Assembly: GCA_904501885.1 (NCBI GenBank) | Contig: CAJGCP010000010.1 | Location: 10,374 to 74,373, forward strand | From: an uncultured Acetatifactor sp. | Lineage (GTDB): Bacteria; Bacillota; Clostridia; Lachnospirales; Lachnospiraceae | Reading direction: 5' to 3' | DNA length: 64,000 bases | Part shown: positions 1 to 8,548 of the stretch, piece by piece | How positions within the stretch are numbered: the stretch's first letter is position 1 | How the letters are laid out: each line of letters begins with the position of its first letter | The notes under the pieces: generated by a model | What the model was told of the DNA's origin: nothing | The model's database searches: none | Seen by the model: only the letters and a program-made list of their open reading frames with translations | Made by a program: the position numbers and the translations under genes

Positions 1-8
1 CAAAGACC

Positions 9-947
9 ATGCAGATTACCCAACACACTGTAGATAATTTCATGAAAAGCTGCAACCTCTGTCCCAGAAAATGTGGCATCAACCGCACTGGCGGGGAAAC
101 CGGATTCTGTGGGCAAACAGCGGAACTCTATGCCGCAAGAGCTGCTTTGCACTATTGGGAAGAACCCTGCATCAGCGGTGCTTACGGACAGGATTGTCCC
201 GGCTCCGGCACCGTATTCTTTACGGGTTGTAATCTAAGATGTGTCTTTTGTCAGAACTTTGCCATTGCCACCGGCACTTGGGGAAAGCCCATCTCCAGCG
301 GGCGGTTGGAGGAGATCTTTCTGGAATTGCAAGCAAAAGGGGCAGCCAATATCAATCTGGTGACCGGCACCCACTACATTCCGCAAATTGCACTTACTCT
401 TCAGAATGCAAAATCCCATGGGCTAACCATCCCTGTGGTCTACAATAGTTCCGGCTACGAGGAAGTGTCTTCCCTGCAATTATTGGAGGGATTGGTAGAT
501 ATTTATTTGCCCGATCTAAAATATTGCAGTGCCGACTTGTCCACCCGCTATTCCCATGCCCCCAATTATTTTGAAAAGGCATGTGCCGCACTGGAAGAAA
601 TGTATCGCCAAGTATGTCCCGTCATCTTTGATGAAGCATCCGGCTTGATGCTCCGCGGTATGTTGGTACGCCATTTATTGCTCCCCGGACAGGGTGGAGA
701 TTCTAAAAAAGTGCTGCGCTACCTACATGACACTTACGGAAATAATATCTATATTAGTATCATGAATCAATATACCCCTTTGCCCCACGCAAAGGAGTAT
801 GCTGAAATAGACCGCAGAATTACCACGAAAGAGTATGAAAAAATAATTGCATTTGCAGAAAAAATCGGCATCGAAAACGCCTTCATCCAGGAAGACGGCA
901 CCGCCGATGAAAGTTTCATTCCCGCCTTCCACGGGGAAGGGTTATAA
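9..947 (+). CDS. Radical SAM protein, PflA-like (COG1313 type)
   Basis: A 312-residue protein. The radical SAM cluster motif CxxxCxxC is visible as Cys74, Cys78 and Cys81 (CNLRCVFCQ), and an N-terminal CxxCxxxC set lies at Cys15, Cys18 and Cys22. This layout is typical of the proteins loosely annotated as pyruvate formate-lyase activating enzyme homologues, whose true substrate is generally unknown. It would use a 4Fe-4S cluster to cleave S-adenosylmethionine in the cytosol. Only 8 bases lie upstream in the window, so the start cannot be checked; Met12, just before the first Cys set, is another possible start. Its end overlaps the end of the convergent gene by 6 bases. Confidence 0.85.
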   Translation: MQITQHTVDNFMKSCNLCPRKCGINRTGGETGFCGQTAELYAARAALHYWEEPCISGAYGQDCPGSGTVFFTGCNLRCVFCQNFAIATGTWGKPISSGRLEEIFLELQAKGAANINLVTGTHYIPQIALTLQNAKSHGLTIPVVYNSSGYEEVSSLQLLEGLVDIYLPDLKYCSADLSTRYSHAPNYFEKACAALEEMYRQVCPVIFDEASGLMLRGMLVRHLLLPGQGGDSKKVLRYLHDTYGNNIYISIMNQYTPLPHAKEYAEIDRRITTKEYEKIIAFAEKIGIENAFIQEDGTADESFIPAFHGEGL

Positions 948-1763
948 ACGCACCCGCATCATATAATACCCAAAGTCCCCTGCCTGGGCCGGCTCTTTTT
1001 CACACTCGAAGCTTTCAAATCCAAACATAATGGCCACTTGCTTCTCCCGCTCAAAAAAGCTGCCCGGCGCCCCTACATAATAGGCATACTCTGCCTGTCT
1101 TCTGATTCTAGCCAAAATCAAATGCCCGTAATTATAATATCCATGCATCAAGAAGCTATTGTTCACCTTGCGATAGGATTCCTCCTGAAAAATCAGAAAA
1201 TCCGCCGGGCGAACAGACAAATATTCCCTGTCATCCCCATAGGGTTTGATATGAGGATATATTCCCCACAAATGCTGCCACTTCTCCTCGGCAATTTTAT
1301 TCTGGGCATTGATCATATTTAAGACATTCACGTCTTCAGAAACATTTTCGGCATCTAAAGGGATTGCTTCCGCTTCCAACTCATCCCCTTCCATGGATAC
1401 CTCTTCCGTTTCTTTCTTCTTTGCGCGTTCTCTTTGCGCCTGCCAAATCCCCACCACATAACAATCTTCATCTAAAGGCACAATGATTTTTTCCCATTCT
1501 TCTTGCTTTTCCGGGGACTCGTCCCACCGACAGGTAAAAACACCGTTTCCGCCGACTAATTTCATTTTTCCCAACAAATGTTCCTGCCCCGCAGTCTGCA
1601 AAATCACATCTTTTTGTGTCTCCTTCCCATAGGGCAAATCCCGAAGTATTACTTCCATGGCAATGGTTCCGTCCCTCTGCTCCACCTTCCATACGCCCGC
1701 ATTTTTCAGTCGTTTCCCTTCCTCACAATAATCCAAATATTTAATTGTTTTATGATAAGACAT
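942..1763 (-). CDS. Conserved protein of unknown function (possibly DUF6128)
   Basis: A 273-residue soluble protein without signal peptide or membrane segment. I place the start at the Met of MSYHKTIKYL because the sequence just upstream (TAGGGGG) can serve as a ribosome site; an in-frame start 7 codons earlier is less likely. The middle (about residues 120-150) is acidic and low in complexity, with conserved-looking segments before and after (an N-terminal beta-rich part and a C-terminal part with many Tyr, Phe and Trp). It resembles proteins I have seen as DUF6128 in Lachnospiraceae, but I cannot confirm this. No function is inferred. Confidence 0.7.
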   Translation of the reverse strand: MSYHKTIKYLDYCEEGKRLKNAGVWKVEQRDGTIAMEVILRDLPYGKETQKDVILQTAGQEHLLGKMKLVGGNGVFTCRWDESPEKQEEWEKIIVPLDEDCYVVGIWQAQRERAKKKETEEVSMEGDELEAEAIPLDAENVSEDVNVLNMINAQNKIAEEKWQHLWGIYPHIKPYGDDREYLSVRPADFLIFQEESYRKVNNSFLMHGYYNYGHLILARIRRQAEYAYYVGAPGSFFEREKQVAIMFGFESFECEKEPAQAGDFGYYMMRVRL

Positions 1764-1872
1764 AAAAATACCCCCTAAACACATGATATTAAGAAACTAA
1801 TATAATGTATTCAGAGGGTTGTCTATTCATGCGTCCAACCGATATCTGCGGCTCAACTAACATTCCCGGGGA

Positions 1873-2952
1873 CTATTTATTCTCTTCCAGATAGTTAATG
1901 TAGTTCACTACCATCAATGCAATCTTGAATGTCAATGCATCATCAAAATTTCTTAGATCCAGTCCCAATGCCTTTTGCAATTTTTCAATTCTATACACCA
2001 ATGTATTTCTGTGCAGGAACAGTTGTCTGGAAGTTTCCGACACATTTAGGTTGTTCTCAAAAAAGGTATTGATGGTGGACAAGGTCTCATCATCCAATTC
2101 CTCGGGCACACCATTGGGGAAAACTTCCTGAATATAAATCTTACACAGGTTCACCGGCAACTGATAGATCAATCGTCCAATGCCCAGGGTGCTGTATGTG
2201 ATGATATCCTTCTGCGCATAAAAAATCTTGCCCACATCCAATGCCATCTTTGCTTCCTTGTAGGACTTGGACATATCCTTCAATTCATTTACCACAGTAC
2301 CCACAGCCACCTTCACATTCTTCATGGCTTCCACATTCATCATGGCAACAATGGTTCTTGCTACAGAAAAAATCTCTTCTGCGTCCTGCGGGTTTTCTAT
2401 CGTCTTAATCAGGATGACGGTATTTTCATCTACAGCAGTGACATAATCTCCGGAAACATCAGAGAACATTCCCTTCAAAAGTTCCGTTACTATAGGATCA
2501 TTTTCACCCTGCGGTTCTATCAGGAAAACAGCCCTGGAGACAGCATCTTCCACACGTAGACGCTTTGCCCTGTTGTAGATATCCACTAAAAGCAGATTGT
2601 CCATCAGCAGATTCTGGAGAAAACTACTTCGGTCAATTTTATCCCTGTAGGCTGCGGCCAGATTTTTCAACTGGCTGGCTGCAATTCTGCCCACCGTGTA
2701 ATTGTCCTCACCGATGGCCACCACCACGTAGGCCACTTCTTCTTGCTCCATTACCTTCAATAGGTGATACTCTCCCATAATCTGACTGTCCGCGGGAGAT
2801 GCCACAAAGGTTGTGATAACACCGCCTTCTATATTCATTTCCTCACAGGTGGATGCAAGTTCCTTGCCATATACATCAAACACACATAGTTCCACTTTTG
2901 TGATGGCTTTTAATTCATCTATACTGATTTGAATATTTTGATTTGAAATCAT
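1873..2952 (-). CDS. PucR/CdaR-family transcriptional regulator
   Basis: A 359-residue regulator. The C-terminal 60 residues have the PucR-type helix-turn-helix (around residues 300-350: NVSETSRQLFLHRNTLVYRI, followed by LEKLQ-like and FDDALTFKIAL segments) found in CdaR, PucR and related activators. The middle part fits a GGDEF-like sensor domain of this family. It is the last gene of the leftward diol dehydratase cluster, 9 bases after the adenosyltransferase gene, so it is probably cotranscribed and may control the cluster. The ligand is unknown. This differs from the AraC-type PocR that controls pdu genes in enterobacteria. Confidence 0.85.
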   Translation of the reverse strand: MISNQNIQISIDELKAITKVELCVFDVYGKELASTCEEMNIEGGVITTFVASPADSQIMGEYHLLKVMEQEEVAYVVVAIGEDNYTVGRIAASQLKNLAAAYRDKIDRSSFLQNLLMDNLLLVDIYNRAKRLRVEDAVSRAVFLIEPQGENDPIVTELLKGMFSDVSGDYVTAVDENTVILIKTIENPQDAEEIFSVARTIVAMMNVEAMKNVKVAVGTVVNELKDMSKSYKEAKMALDVGKIFYAQKDIITYSTLGIGRLIYQLPVNLCKIYIQEVFPNGVPEELDDETLSTINTFFENNLNVSETSRQLFLHRNTLVYRIEKLQKALGLDLRNFDDALTFKIALMVVNYINYLEENK

Positions 2953-2961
2953 GTCAATCCC

Positions 2962-3474
2962 CTATCTTTTCGCCGCATCCGTCTGTCTGGCAAGCACATA
3001 CAGATAATCGGATAATCGGTTAATATACTGCAGAGACTGTGCCGAGAAAGAAAGTTTCCTGTCACAAACTGCCATCAACCGCTCTGCTCTGCGCGCTACA
3101 GTACGTGCCACATCCATGTGAGCACCTCGAAGCGTTTCGCCGGGGCAATGGAATCTTTTTTCTCTGACAAAGCTCATCTCTATATTATCGATGGCCTTTT
3201 CCAAAAGTTGCACTTCCTTTTCTTCCACACCGGGACCTTGACGGAAATTGCACGCTATTGCACCACTGATCTTCAAAATATTCTCCTGAATTCTCAAAAG
3301 AAGTCTTGCTAAATCAGGGCACTCGCATTCAGCCCGTACCACGCCCATTTGACTGTTCAATTCGTCCAAAGTACCCAAAAGTTGGATGATGTCATCCCCT
3401 TTGGATACCCTTCCTCTGTTGGGCAGGGAGGTGGTCAGTTTATCTCCTGTTTTTGTGTAAATCTTATTTTCCAC
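2962..3474 (-). CDS. pduO: Cob(I)alamin adenosyltransferase, PduO type
   Basis: A 170-residue protein that transfers the adenosyl group of ATP to cob(I)alamin, making the coenzyme B12 needed by the diol dehydratase encoded upstream. The N-terminal YTKTGD motif near residues 6-11 is the ATP-binding signature of PduO-type enzymes, and the helical body carries the family pattern (LDELNSQMG near residue 36, and ARTVARRAERL and INRLSDYLYVLAR in the second half). It lacks the C-terminal PduO domain of the long enterobacterial form, as usual in Firmicutes. It lies between ddrB and the regulator in the same direction, with gaps of 35 and 9 bases. Confidence 0.92.
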   Translation of the reverse strand: MENKIYTKTGDKLTTSLPNRGRVSKGDDIIQLLGTLDELNSQMGVVRAECECPDLARLLLRIQENILKISGAIACNFRQGPGVEEKEVQLLEKAIDNIEMSFVREKRFHCPGETLRGAHMDVARTVARRAERLMAVCDRKLSFSAQSLQYINRLSDYLYVLARQTDAAKR

Positions 3475-3509
3475 GTTTCATTCCTCACTTTGATTCGCGA
3501 ATAAATTGC

Positions 3510-3884
3510 CTATGATAGAAAAGGTTGTTTTTTGACAAAGCGTGCAGCGTTCTGGCCCAATCCCTTGGGAGACACCACCGCCAAAGTATCCTGCACCGAT
3601 ATTGCCTCATCCGCCACTGCACTACAAAGGGATTTTTCATTTCCCAAACTCTCATGGGTAAGGGTGGCTTTATCTCCGCAGACACCAATCCCCACTCCCA
3701 GAGTGGATTCCTGCGCTGCCATATGGGCCAATGCTCCTGCAGAAATATTTGTTTGAGCTGCAGAGGAATATTCCTCACATCGGTACAACAGCCCCTCTTC
3801 TTCTATACCAGCGCAAATTTTCTCAATAAATTTCTCCCGGGCCCCCAGCGTCAGGAGAACAATCTCCGGTTTCTTAGCAACCAT
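3510..3884 (-). CDS. pduH: Diol/glycerol dehydratase reactivase, small subunit
   Basis: A 124-residue homologue of PduH/DdrB/DhaG. With the large reactivase subunit it exchanges damaged cobalamin from the inactivated dehydratase for fresh coenzyme, using ATP. Visible family features are the GVGIGVCGDKATLTHESL segment in the middle and the C-terminal LGQNAARFVKKQPF, matching the LGKNAARLVK-type pattern of PduD/PduH, which share a fold. It begins 3 bases after the ddrA stop, with ribosome site GAGG 6 bases ahead of ATG. Confidence 0.9.
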   Translation of the reverse strand: MVAKKPEIVLLTLGAREKFIEKICAGIEEEGLLYRCEEYSSAAQTNISAGALAHMAAQESTLGVGIGVCGDKATLTHESLGNEKSLCSAVADEAISVQDTLAVVSPKGLGQNAARFVKKQPFLS

Positions 3885-3887
3885 TCT

Positions 3888-5708
3888 TTACCTCTTTTCT
3901 GAAGTTCCCGACATTACCAAACCGGTTGCCACTGCATTTCTGGGTCCTTCCGTGGCACGGATATTGCCCCGTCCACACACGATTCTGTACTGGGACAGAC
4001 TTTCCGTCAACATTTCCGGCACTTCGAAGTCCTCTGCGGATCCTCCCACCAACACCACGTTGGGGATTTTTTTCAGGTCGCCGTTTTCTGCCACTTCTTG
4101 CAGCGCACGAACTACATTTTTCACAAATACTTTTCGTTTCGCATCCCGTCTGACTTCCACGATACGCTCCATGGGAATATCTTCTTCCACGCGAATCATC
4201 CGATCCGGTGCAAGCATCACCACGCAACCGTAGTATCTGGGGTCAATAGACTCTGCAAAGAATTGCATTTCTCCGCTTTCCAGTCTCATATGGTAGAGAC
4301 TTTCTACTTTTGCAAGGGGATACTTCTTCAGAAGCTCTGCTTCATTTCTATCCTTCAAACCCAGCTCGGTCTGTATCAAAAGCGTCACCAATTCGCCGGC
4401 GCCGGCTTTATGGGTCATGCGCATTTTCCCTGTTTCATCCATCATTGCAGCATCTGTGGATCCACCACCCATATCGATGATTGCCAAAGGCAACCTGGTG
4501 CCGGGGGTGGTACATGCTCCCAACAACGCCATGGCCGCTTCTACGCCGGCCACAGTCACATTCACATGGAGACGGCTCTGCAATTCTTCTGCAATTTTAC
4601 GCATAGGGAGCTGCTGTGTTTTTACCATAGCCGCAATGCCCACAGCCTTTTCCATGCAGGTTTCCCCTGCCAGTGCTCCTGCAATCTGCACAGGTGCCAA
4701 GGTATCAATAGCCAACACATCTGTAATGTGGATGGATTCTTTCCCTTCTCCCGTAAGTCGGCTCATACTATCCTTCATACGGTCAAACATATTACCCACA
4801 TTGGTGTTTTTCTGTCCCTGTACATCGGAAAGACGTCCCGCCACATTGGAAAGGGCCATGATTTTCTCTGCTCCGGCATCCACATTTACGGCGTATTCCT
4901 TACCATCCTCGCTTTTCAGGTATAACTCGCCTGCAGGTAATACATTTTCTGCTATATATCCATGCAATGTCTTAATAACCACTGCACTCTTTTTGCCAAT
5001 CAAACTTTTAGCAATGGGAGTAACCAACCTGGTTTCCTCTGCATTTAATTCCAACAAGGTAGCGATGCCATAGGGGTTAGACAATTGTCTGATGACCTGA
5101 CCGGACATGGCCACTTCGATGGCTGCCATTTTTTCATCGGGGATTTTGTCGATACGCAATACCTCATCCACAATGGGAATCTTTTTTTCCAGACGGTTCC
5201 ATACCAAAACCGCTTCATCTGCCTGCAAAATCAATCCCACGATTTTCACATAGCCATTCAGACTATTTACCACTTCTGCCACTCTGTCGTATCCGTAAGT
5301 TTTATCCACCACCAGGATATAAGGTCGCTCGGCAACCACTTTGGACAGGTTCTCAATGTGTAAGGTATAGCCCACTGCGGTACCCACGCCTGCCGGGGTA
5401 GAGGGATTGTGACCAATCATAGAAGAATCGGTGATGATGGTTTCGGTAATGGTTTCCATGGCCGTGTCACCGATAACAGGGGCTGACTCATTTAATCTTA
5501 TGTACTCTAAATCGGAAGTCGACAGGCTGATTTTGCCCATGGCTTCCTCCAATGCAGACACGATGCCGGGAATATTGTCCACAGTACCCTTGATGCCCGT
5601 AGTGGCATGGGTGGCACTGCTCAGGAACTGAATGTCCCCTCCCCGGATGCGTCCGATACATACTTCAGTTGTAGAATTTCCAATGTCAACTCCGGCAACT
5701 AAACTCAA
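3888..5708 (-). CDS. pduG: Diol dehydratase reactivase, ATPase large subunit
   Basis: A 606-residue protein, the usual length for PduG/DdrA. It is the actin/Hsp70-like ATPase subunit of the chaperone that releases inactive cobalamin from diol dehydratase. The start shows the phosphate-binding motif VAGVDIGNSTTEV (residues 4-16), and a second ATPase motif, IIDMGGGSTDAAM, lies near residues 413-425. The ATG overlaps the pduE stop by 4 bases, a sign of translational coupling. It sits in the order large-medium-small-reactivase seen in other B12-dependent dehydratase operons. Confidence 0.95.
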   Translation of the reverse strand: MSLVAGVDIGNSTTEVCIGRIRGGDIQFLSSATHATTGIKGTVDNIPGIVSALEEAMGKISLSTSDLEYIRLNESAPVIGDTAMETITETIITDSSMIGHNPSTPAGVGTAVGYTLHIENLSKVVAERPYILVVDKTYGYDRVAEVVNSLNGYVKIVGLILQADEAVLVWNRLEKKIPIVDEVLRIDKIPDEKMAAIEVAMSGQVIRQLSNPYGIATLLELNAEETRLVTPIAKSLIGKKSAVVIKTLHGYIAENVLPAGELYLKSEDGKEYAVNVDAGAEKIMALSNVAGRLSDVQGQKNTNVGNMFDRMKDSMSRLTGEGKESIHITDVLAIDTLAPVQIAGALAGETCMEKAVGIAAMVKTQQLPMRKIAEELQSRLHVNVTVAGVEAAMALLGACTTPGTRLPLAIIDMGGGSTDAAMMDETGKMRMTHKAGAGELVTLLIQTELGLKDRNEAELLKKYPLAKVESLYHMRLESGEMQFFAESIDPRYYGCVVMLAPDRMIRVEEDIPMERIVEVRRDAKRKVFVKNVVRALQEVAENGDLKKIPNVVLVGGSAEDFEVPEMLTESLSQYRIVCGRGNIRATEGPRNAVATGLVMSGTSEKR

Positions 5709-6097
5709 AGTAGTACCCCTCTTTTTTTATAAATTTCAGCTGCCTCCAGCACCATTTTGGCACATCTGGGGGCTTTATATTTTTCCAACAATTCCTGTGC
5801 CATCAGCACCAACTCTTCATAAGTGGCTCTGTTGGGGCGAAGCTTGTTGTACATTTTCAGAATGACATCATCCGGCACATCCACCAGCTCGGAAGCCCGC
5901 TCCATATTCTCCGCCATAATCGGATTATCGTTTTCGCGGCACACCTGGCCCTGCTTCATCAGGGTCTCTTTGGAAATTTTGATGTCTTCTGCCGTCACAT
6001 TGCCGTTTCGCACTTCCTCCAATGTGATATCTTTTAATTTTTTACCACTCTTTGAGGTAATCGTATCTTTTTCGTATTCACCTAAAGGATAATTCAT
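5705..6097 (-). CDS. pduE: Propanediol dehydratase, small subunit
   Basis: A 130-residue protein matching the gamma subunit of B12-dependent diol dehydratase. I chose the Met of MNYPLGEYEKD because GGGAG lies 6 bases before it; the open frame continues upstream into pduD but without a ribosome site. The recognisable pattern includes LKDITLEEVRNGNVTAED and the C-terminal LRPNRATYEEL. Unlike Salmonella PduE, it begins directly with the core and shows no N-terminal targeting helix. It ends overlapping ddrA by 4 bases. Confidence 0.93.
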   Translation of the reverse strand: MNYPLGEYEKDTITSKSGKKLKDITLEEVRNGNVTAEDIKISKETLMKQGQVCRENDNPIMAENMERASELVDVPDDVILKMYNKLRPNRATYEELVLMAQELLEKYKAPRCAKMVLEAAEIYKKRGVLL

Positions 6098-6111
6098 GTC
6101 ATTCTCCCTTT

Positions 6112-6744
6112 CTATGCGTTCCACTCGATATAGGGAATTTTCTCGTCCAAGCATTCGGTCTCTTTGATATGCATCAAAGCAGCCTTCACCTGATACTTAG
6201 GTCTGGTCATCGGGTCATTCTCCACGGTGATGGGGGTCACTCTCTCACCCTTCACATACTTGGCACTGTTTTTTCCCACTTTACGGTAGGTCTCCAAGGT
6301 CATCAAAGGTGCCTGGGGAAACAATTCCAAATTAGACAAAGGATATAAATCCTTCTGATGAATCACGGTGGTTCCCTTGGACTGGATACCGATACCAATA
6401 CCGGACCCGCTTAATTTCGCGGCTTCCAAGCCCATAAAGCACACATCAGAGGTCTTCAGGATTTTCACCACCCTGGGATGCATCCCTTCTTCCTCAATAC
6501 CGGCTTTCACCTCATCTATTACCTGCTGCAAGTCCAATCCGTTGATGGTTCTATGTATTTTCGTCTGGAATCCGGGGCCCACACCAATCACCACTTCTTT
6601 GGGGTCAGTTCCCTTGGTGGCAACCTTAGCATCGGAGTAATCCTCCTTTTTGCTCTGTGTGGTTTGTTCCACGCCTCTTTGCTTCATCACCTCTTTGATG
6701 ACTTGCGCTACAACTTCTTCAATTACTTCTTCATTATATTTCAT
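6112..6744 (-). CDS. pduD: Propanediol dehydratase, medium subunit
   Basis: A 210-residue protein. The core (from about residue 50) holds motifs of the diol dehydratase beta subunit such as SGSGIGIGIQSKGTTVIHQ and LSNLELFPQAPL. Start chosen at Met of MKYNEEV, with AGGAG 8 bases upstream. Residues 1-20 form a short amphipathic helix of alternating hydrophobic and acidic residues, much like the PduD signal that directs the Salmonella enzyme into a microcompartment, followed by a polar low-complexity linker. No shell protein gene is visible in this window. The gene lies between pduC (33 bases) and pduE (14 bases). Confidence 0.94.
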   Translation of the reverse strand: MKYNEEVIEEVVAQVIKEVMKQRGVEQTTQSKKEDYSDAKVATKGTDPKEVVIGVGPGFQTKIHRTINGLDLQQVIDEVKAGIEEEGMHPRVVKILKTSDVCFMGLEAAKLSGSGIGIGIQSKGTTVIHQKDLYPLSNLELFPQAPLMTLETYRKVGKNSAKYVKGERVTPITVENDPMTRPKYQVKAALMHIKETECLDEKIPYIEWNA

Positions 6745-6777
6745 GGCTATTTCTCCTGCCAAAAGTATTTACGGAAT

Positions 6778-8442
6778 TTAGAAATCTTCAGGGCGGATCA
6801 GATTATCCACTGCCTTGATTTCATCCCAGCGTTTTCCTTCCACTCTGTAACCGGTACCGGGGCCCATATAATCGTTGGGTGTATTGACACCGGAAAGAAC
6901 CTTGAAATTCTCATCCAGGATTGCGGAGGTCTGAAGATAATCTCCTACCACGCGCTGTTTCAACATATTCAGCACGCTGTCTGCCACATCTTCGAAACCA
7001 CCCTCTGCCAGAGCACGCACCACATCAATACCGGTGATGCCCCTCTTCATCATATCTTCTGCCGCTACAAGGTCACCTGCCACATCGCGGCTCAAAGTAT
7101 CCTTACTACCGTGAGCATAGACAACCGCTTCCACCTGCTCATCCGTTACCTCAGATAAGCCCAGGCGTTTGAAAACCACCTGTACTGCTTTTGCCGCCTT
7201 TCTGCGAACTGCGATGACTTCCTCTTCGCGCACGGGACGAAGTCCTCCGTCCACCTGCATATCTCTCTGCATAATATTATAATCATCAAAATCGTTGGCG
7301 TCGAAATTGGAGCCCGCAAACAGATTGTCGTAATTGTCTTCTCCTGCATACCCGGAGAAAATGTAGTCTGTACCCGGGAAAAACTGAAGCATGGTTCTGG
7401 CAGTACGTCTCATGGGAGAATGGGAGAAACTCTGGTCATTAGAAGAACAACATTCCAAGCCAAGCAATGTTGCCGCCACATTTTCACCCAATACCTCACG
7501 CAGTCCTGCAGGAACGCTGGCTGCGATACCGATACAACTTACGGAGCCATTCTGTGTACCCTGAGCGCCTGCACCCTTTGTCACAAAGAGACAACGGCAT
7601 TCCAGATACAACATGGACTTTTTCTCTGCCTGTCCCATCAGCACCTCGCTGCCGGCACCGGAGGTGAAACGAACCTTCAAACCACGGGATGCATATGCCG
7701 CATTCAAGAAAGATTTGGAATAAGGAGTGTCGTCACCATCCACAAACACCTGCTCCGTACCATACACGGACAAGGTCTCTGCATATGTGGTCAAGCCGCG
7801 GATACCCAATTCCAACTCGGTAGCTTCCTCTGCAGAGCACTGGGTCAAAACACCTCTTCTGCCCACCTGGGAGCCAATCAACAAGGCCATTGCAGAGAAA
7901 GGGGCATATCTCGCCACACCCATGGTGGTTTCTTCCTCACTAAATCCACGCAACGCACATTCTGCCGCGTCTGCTGCCAACTGTACAGGGTCATCCTTCA
8001 AATTGGTAACATGAGCCTGGTTGCCCGGCATCTTTCTAGCGCGCATTTTTTGCATCGCCATCATCAACTCCACCACATTCATATGGCAGATAATCTCTGC
8101 CAATTTTGCAGGAGTGATGCCACTACATATTTTCAAAATCTCCTTACGGGGAACATTGATATCAACGATTTTTCTGGCAATCTCCAAAGAATCCATAGCC
8201 ATAGACTTCTCTGCCCTGTCAGGACGAATCACGTAATCCGCGATAAACTGATCGATAAAGTCAAACTTTTCTCTGGGGACACCGTCCAACTCCATTACCT
8301 TACCATTCTGAATTTTGATGGAAGGCTTAGGGTCATAGGGACTGTGCATCGCTGCAAAGCCCATCTCCGGCCATTCTTCTATGAAACCGTCTTTGTTGAC
8401 GGGACGTTCTGCCAATGTTTCAAATCTTTTTGAACGCTTCAT
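6778..8442 (-). CDS. pduC: Propanediol (glycerol) dehydratase, large subunit
   Basis: A 554-residue protein, the full length of the catalytic alpha subunit that binds adenosylcobalamin and removes water from 1,2-propanediol (to propanal) or glycerol (to 3-hydroxypropanal). It begins MKRSKRFETLAERPVNKDGF, the classical start of PduC/DhaB1. Other family motifs are GLTTYAETLSVYGTE, GSEVLMGQAEKKSMLYLE and KGAGAQGTQNGSVSC. It is the first gene of the leftward operon. Whether the true substrate is propanediol or glycerol cannot be decided from the subunits alone; no aldehyde or alcohol dehydrogenase partner (PduP, PduQ, DhaT) lies nearby. Confidence 0.95.
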   Translation of the reverse strand: MKRSKRFETLAERPVNKDGFIEEWPEMGFAAMHSPYDPKPSIKIQNGKVMELDGVPREKFDFIDQFIADYVIRPDRAEKSMAMDSLEIARKIVDINVPRKEILKICSGITPAKLAEIICHMNVVELMMAMQKMRARKMPGNQAHVTNLKDDPVQLAADAAECALRGFSEEETTMGVARYAPFSAMALLIGSQVGRRGVLTQCSAEEATELELGIRGLTTYAETLSVYGTEQVFVDGDDTPYSKSFLNAAYASRGLKVRFTSGAGSEVLMGQAEKKSMLYLECRCLFVTKGAGAQGTQNGSVSCIGIAASVPAGLREVLGENVAATLLGLECCSSNDQSFSHSPMRRTARTMLQFFPGTDYIFSGYAGEDNYDNLFAGSNFDANDFDDYNIMQRDMQVDGGLRPVREEEVIAVRRKAAKAVQVVFKRLGLSEVTDEQVEAVVYAHGSKDTLSRDVAGDLVAAEDMMKRGITGIDVVRALAEGGFEDVADSVLNMLKQRVVGDYLQTSAILDENFKVLSGVNTPNDYMGPGTGYRVEGKRWDEIKAVDNLIRPEDF

Positions 8443-8495
8443 TCTTTTTCACTCCACATTCTATTTCTGGTGTATTTGCACAATAATACTACTTT

Positions 8496-8524
8496 ATTAT
8501 ACACATTTAATAAGGCGGACACAA
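8496..8524 (-). promoter_or_regulatory. Putative promoter of the diol dehydratase operon
   Basis: Leftward, TTGTGT (8519-8524), 17-base spacer, perfect TATAAT (8496-8501). The -35 match is weak (TTG only). It overlaps the 3' arm of the terminator hairpin of the preceding gene and lies about 55 bases ahead of pduC. Confidence 0.45.
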
Positions 8525-8541
8525 GATAATTTTGTCCGCCT
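8513..8541 (-). terminator. Hairpin after the aldose epimerase-like gene
   Basis: AGGCGGACA and TGTCCGCCT form a perfect 9-bp stem with an 11-base loop, 8 bases beyond the leftward gene's stop. The tail on the leftward transcript is TTATTAAATG, rich in A and T but not a clean T run, so strength is uncertain. Confidence 0.6.
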
Positions 8542-8548
8542 CGTCATT

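Noticed and set aside
4098..4925. 275-codon rightward frame opposite ddrA
   Set aside because: His-, Cys- and Phe-rich composition typical of antisense to a real gene; the leftward frame is a full-length known protein.
7420..8433. 337-codon rightward frame opposite pduC
   Set aside because: Antisense shadow: composition is unlike a protein and the leftward frame is certain.
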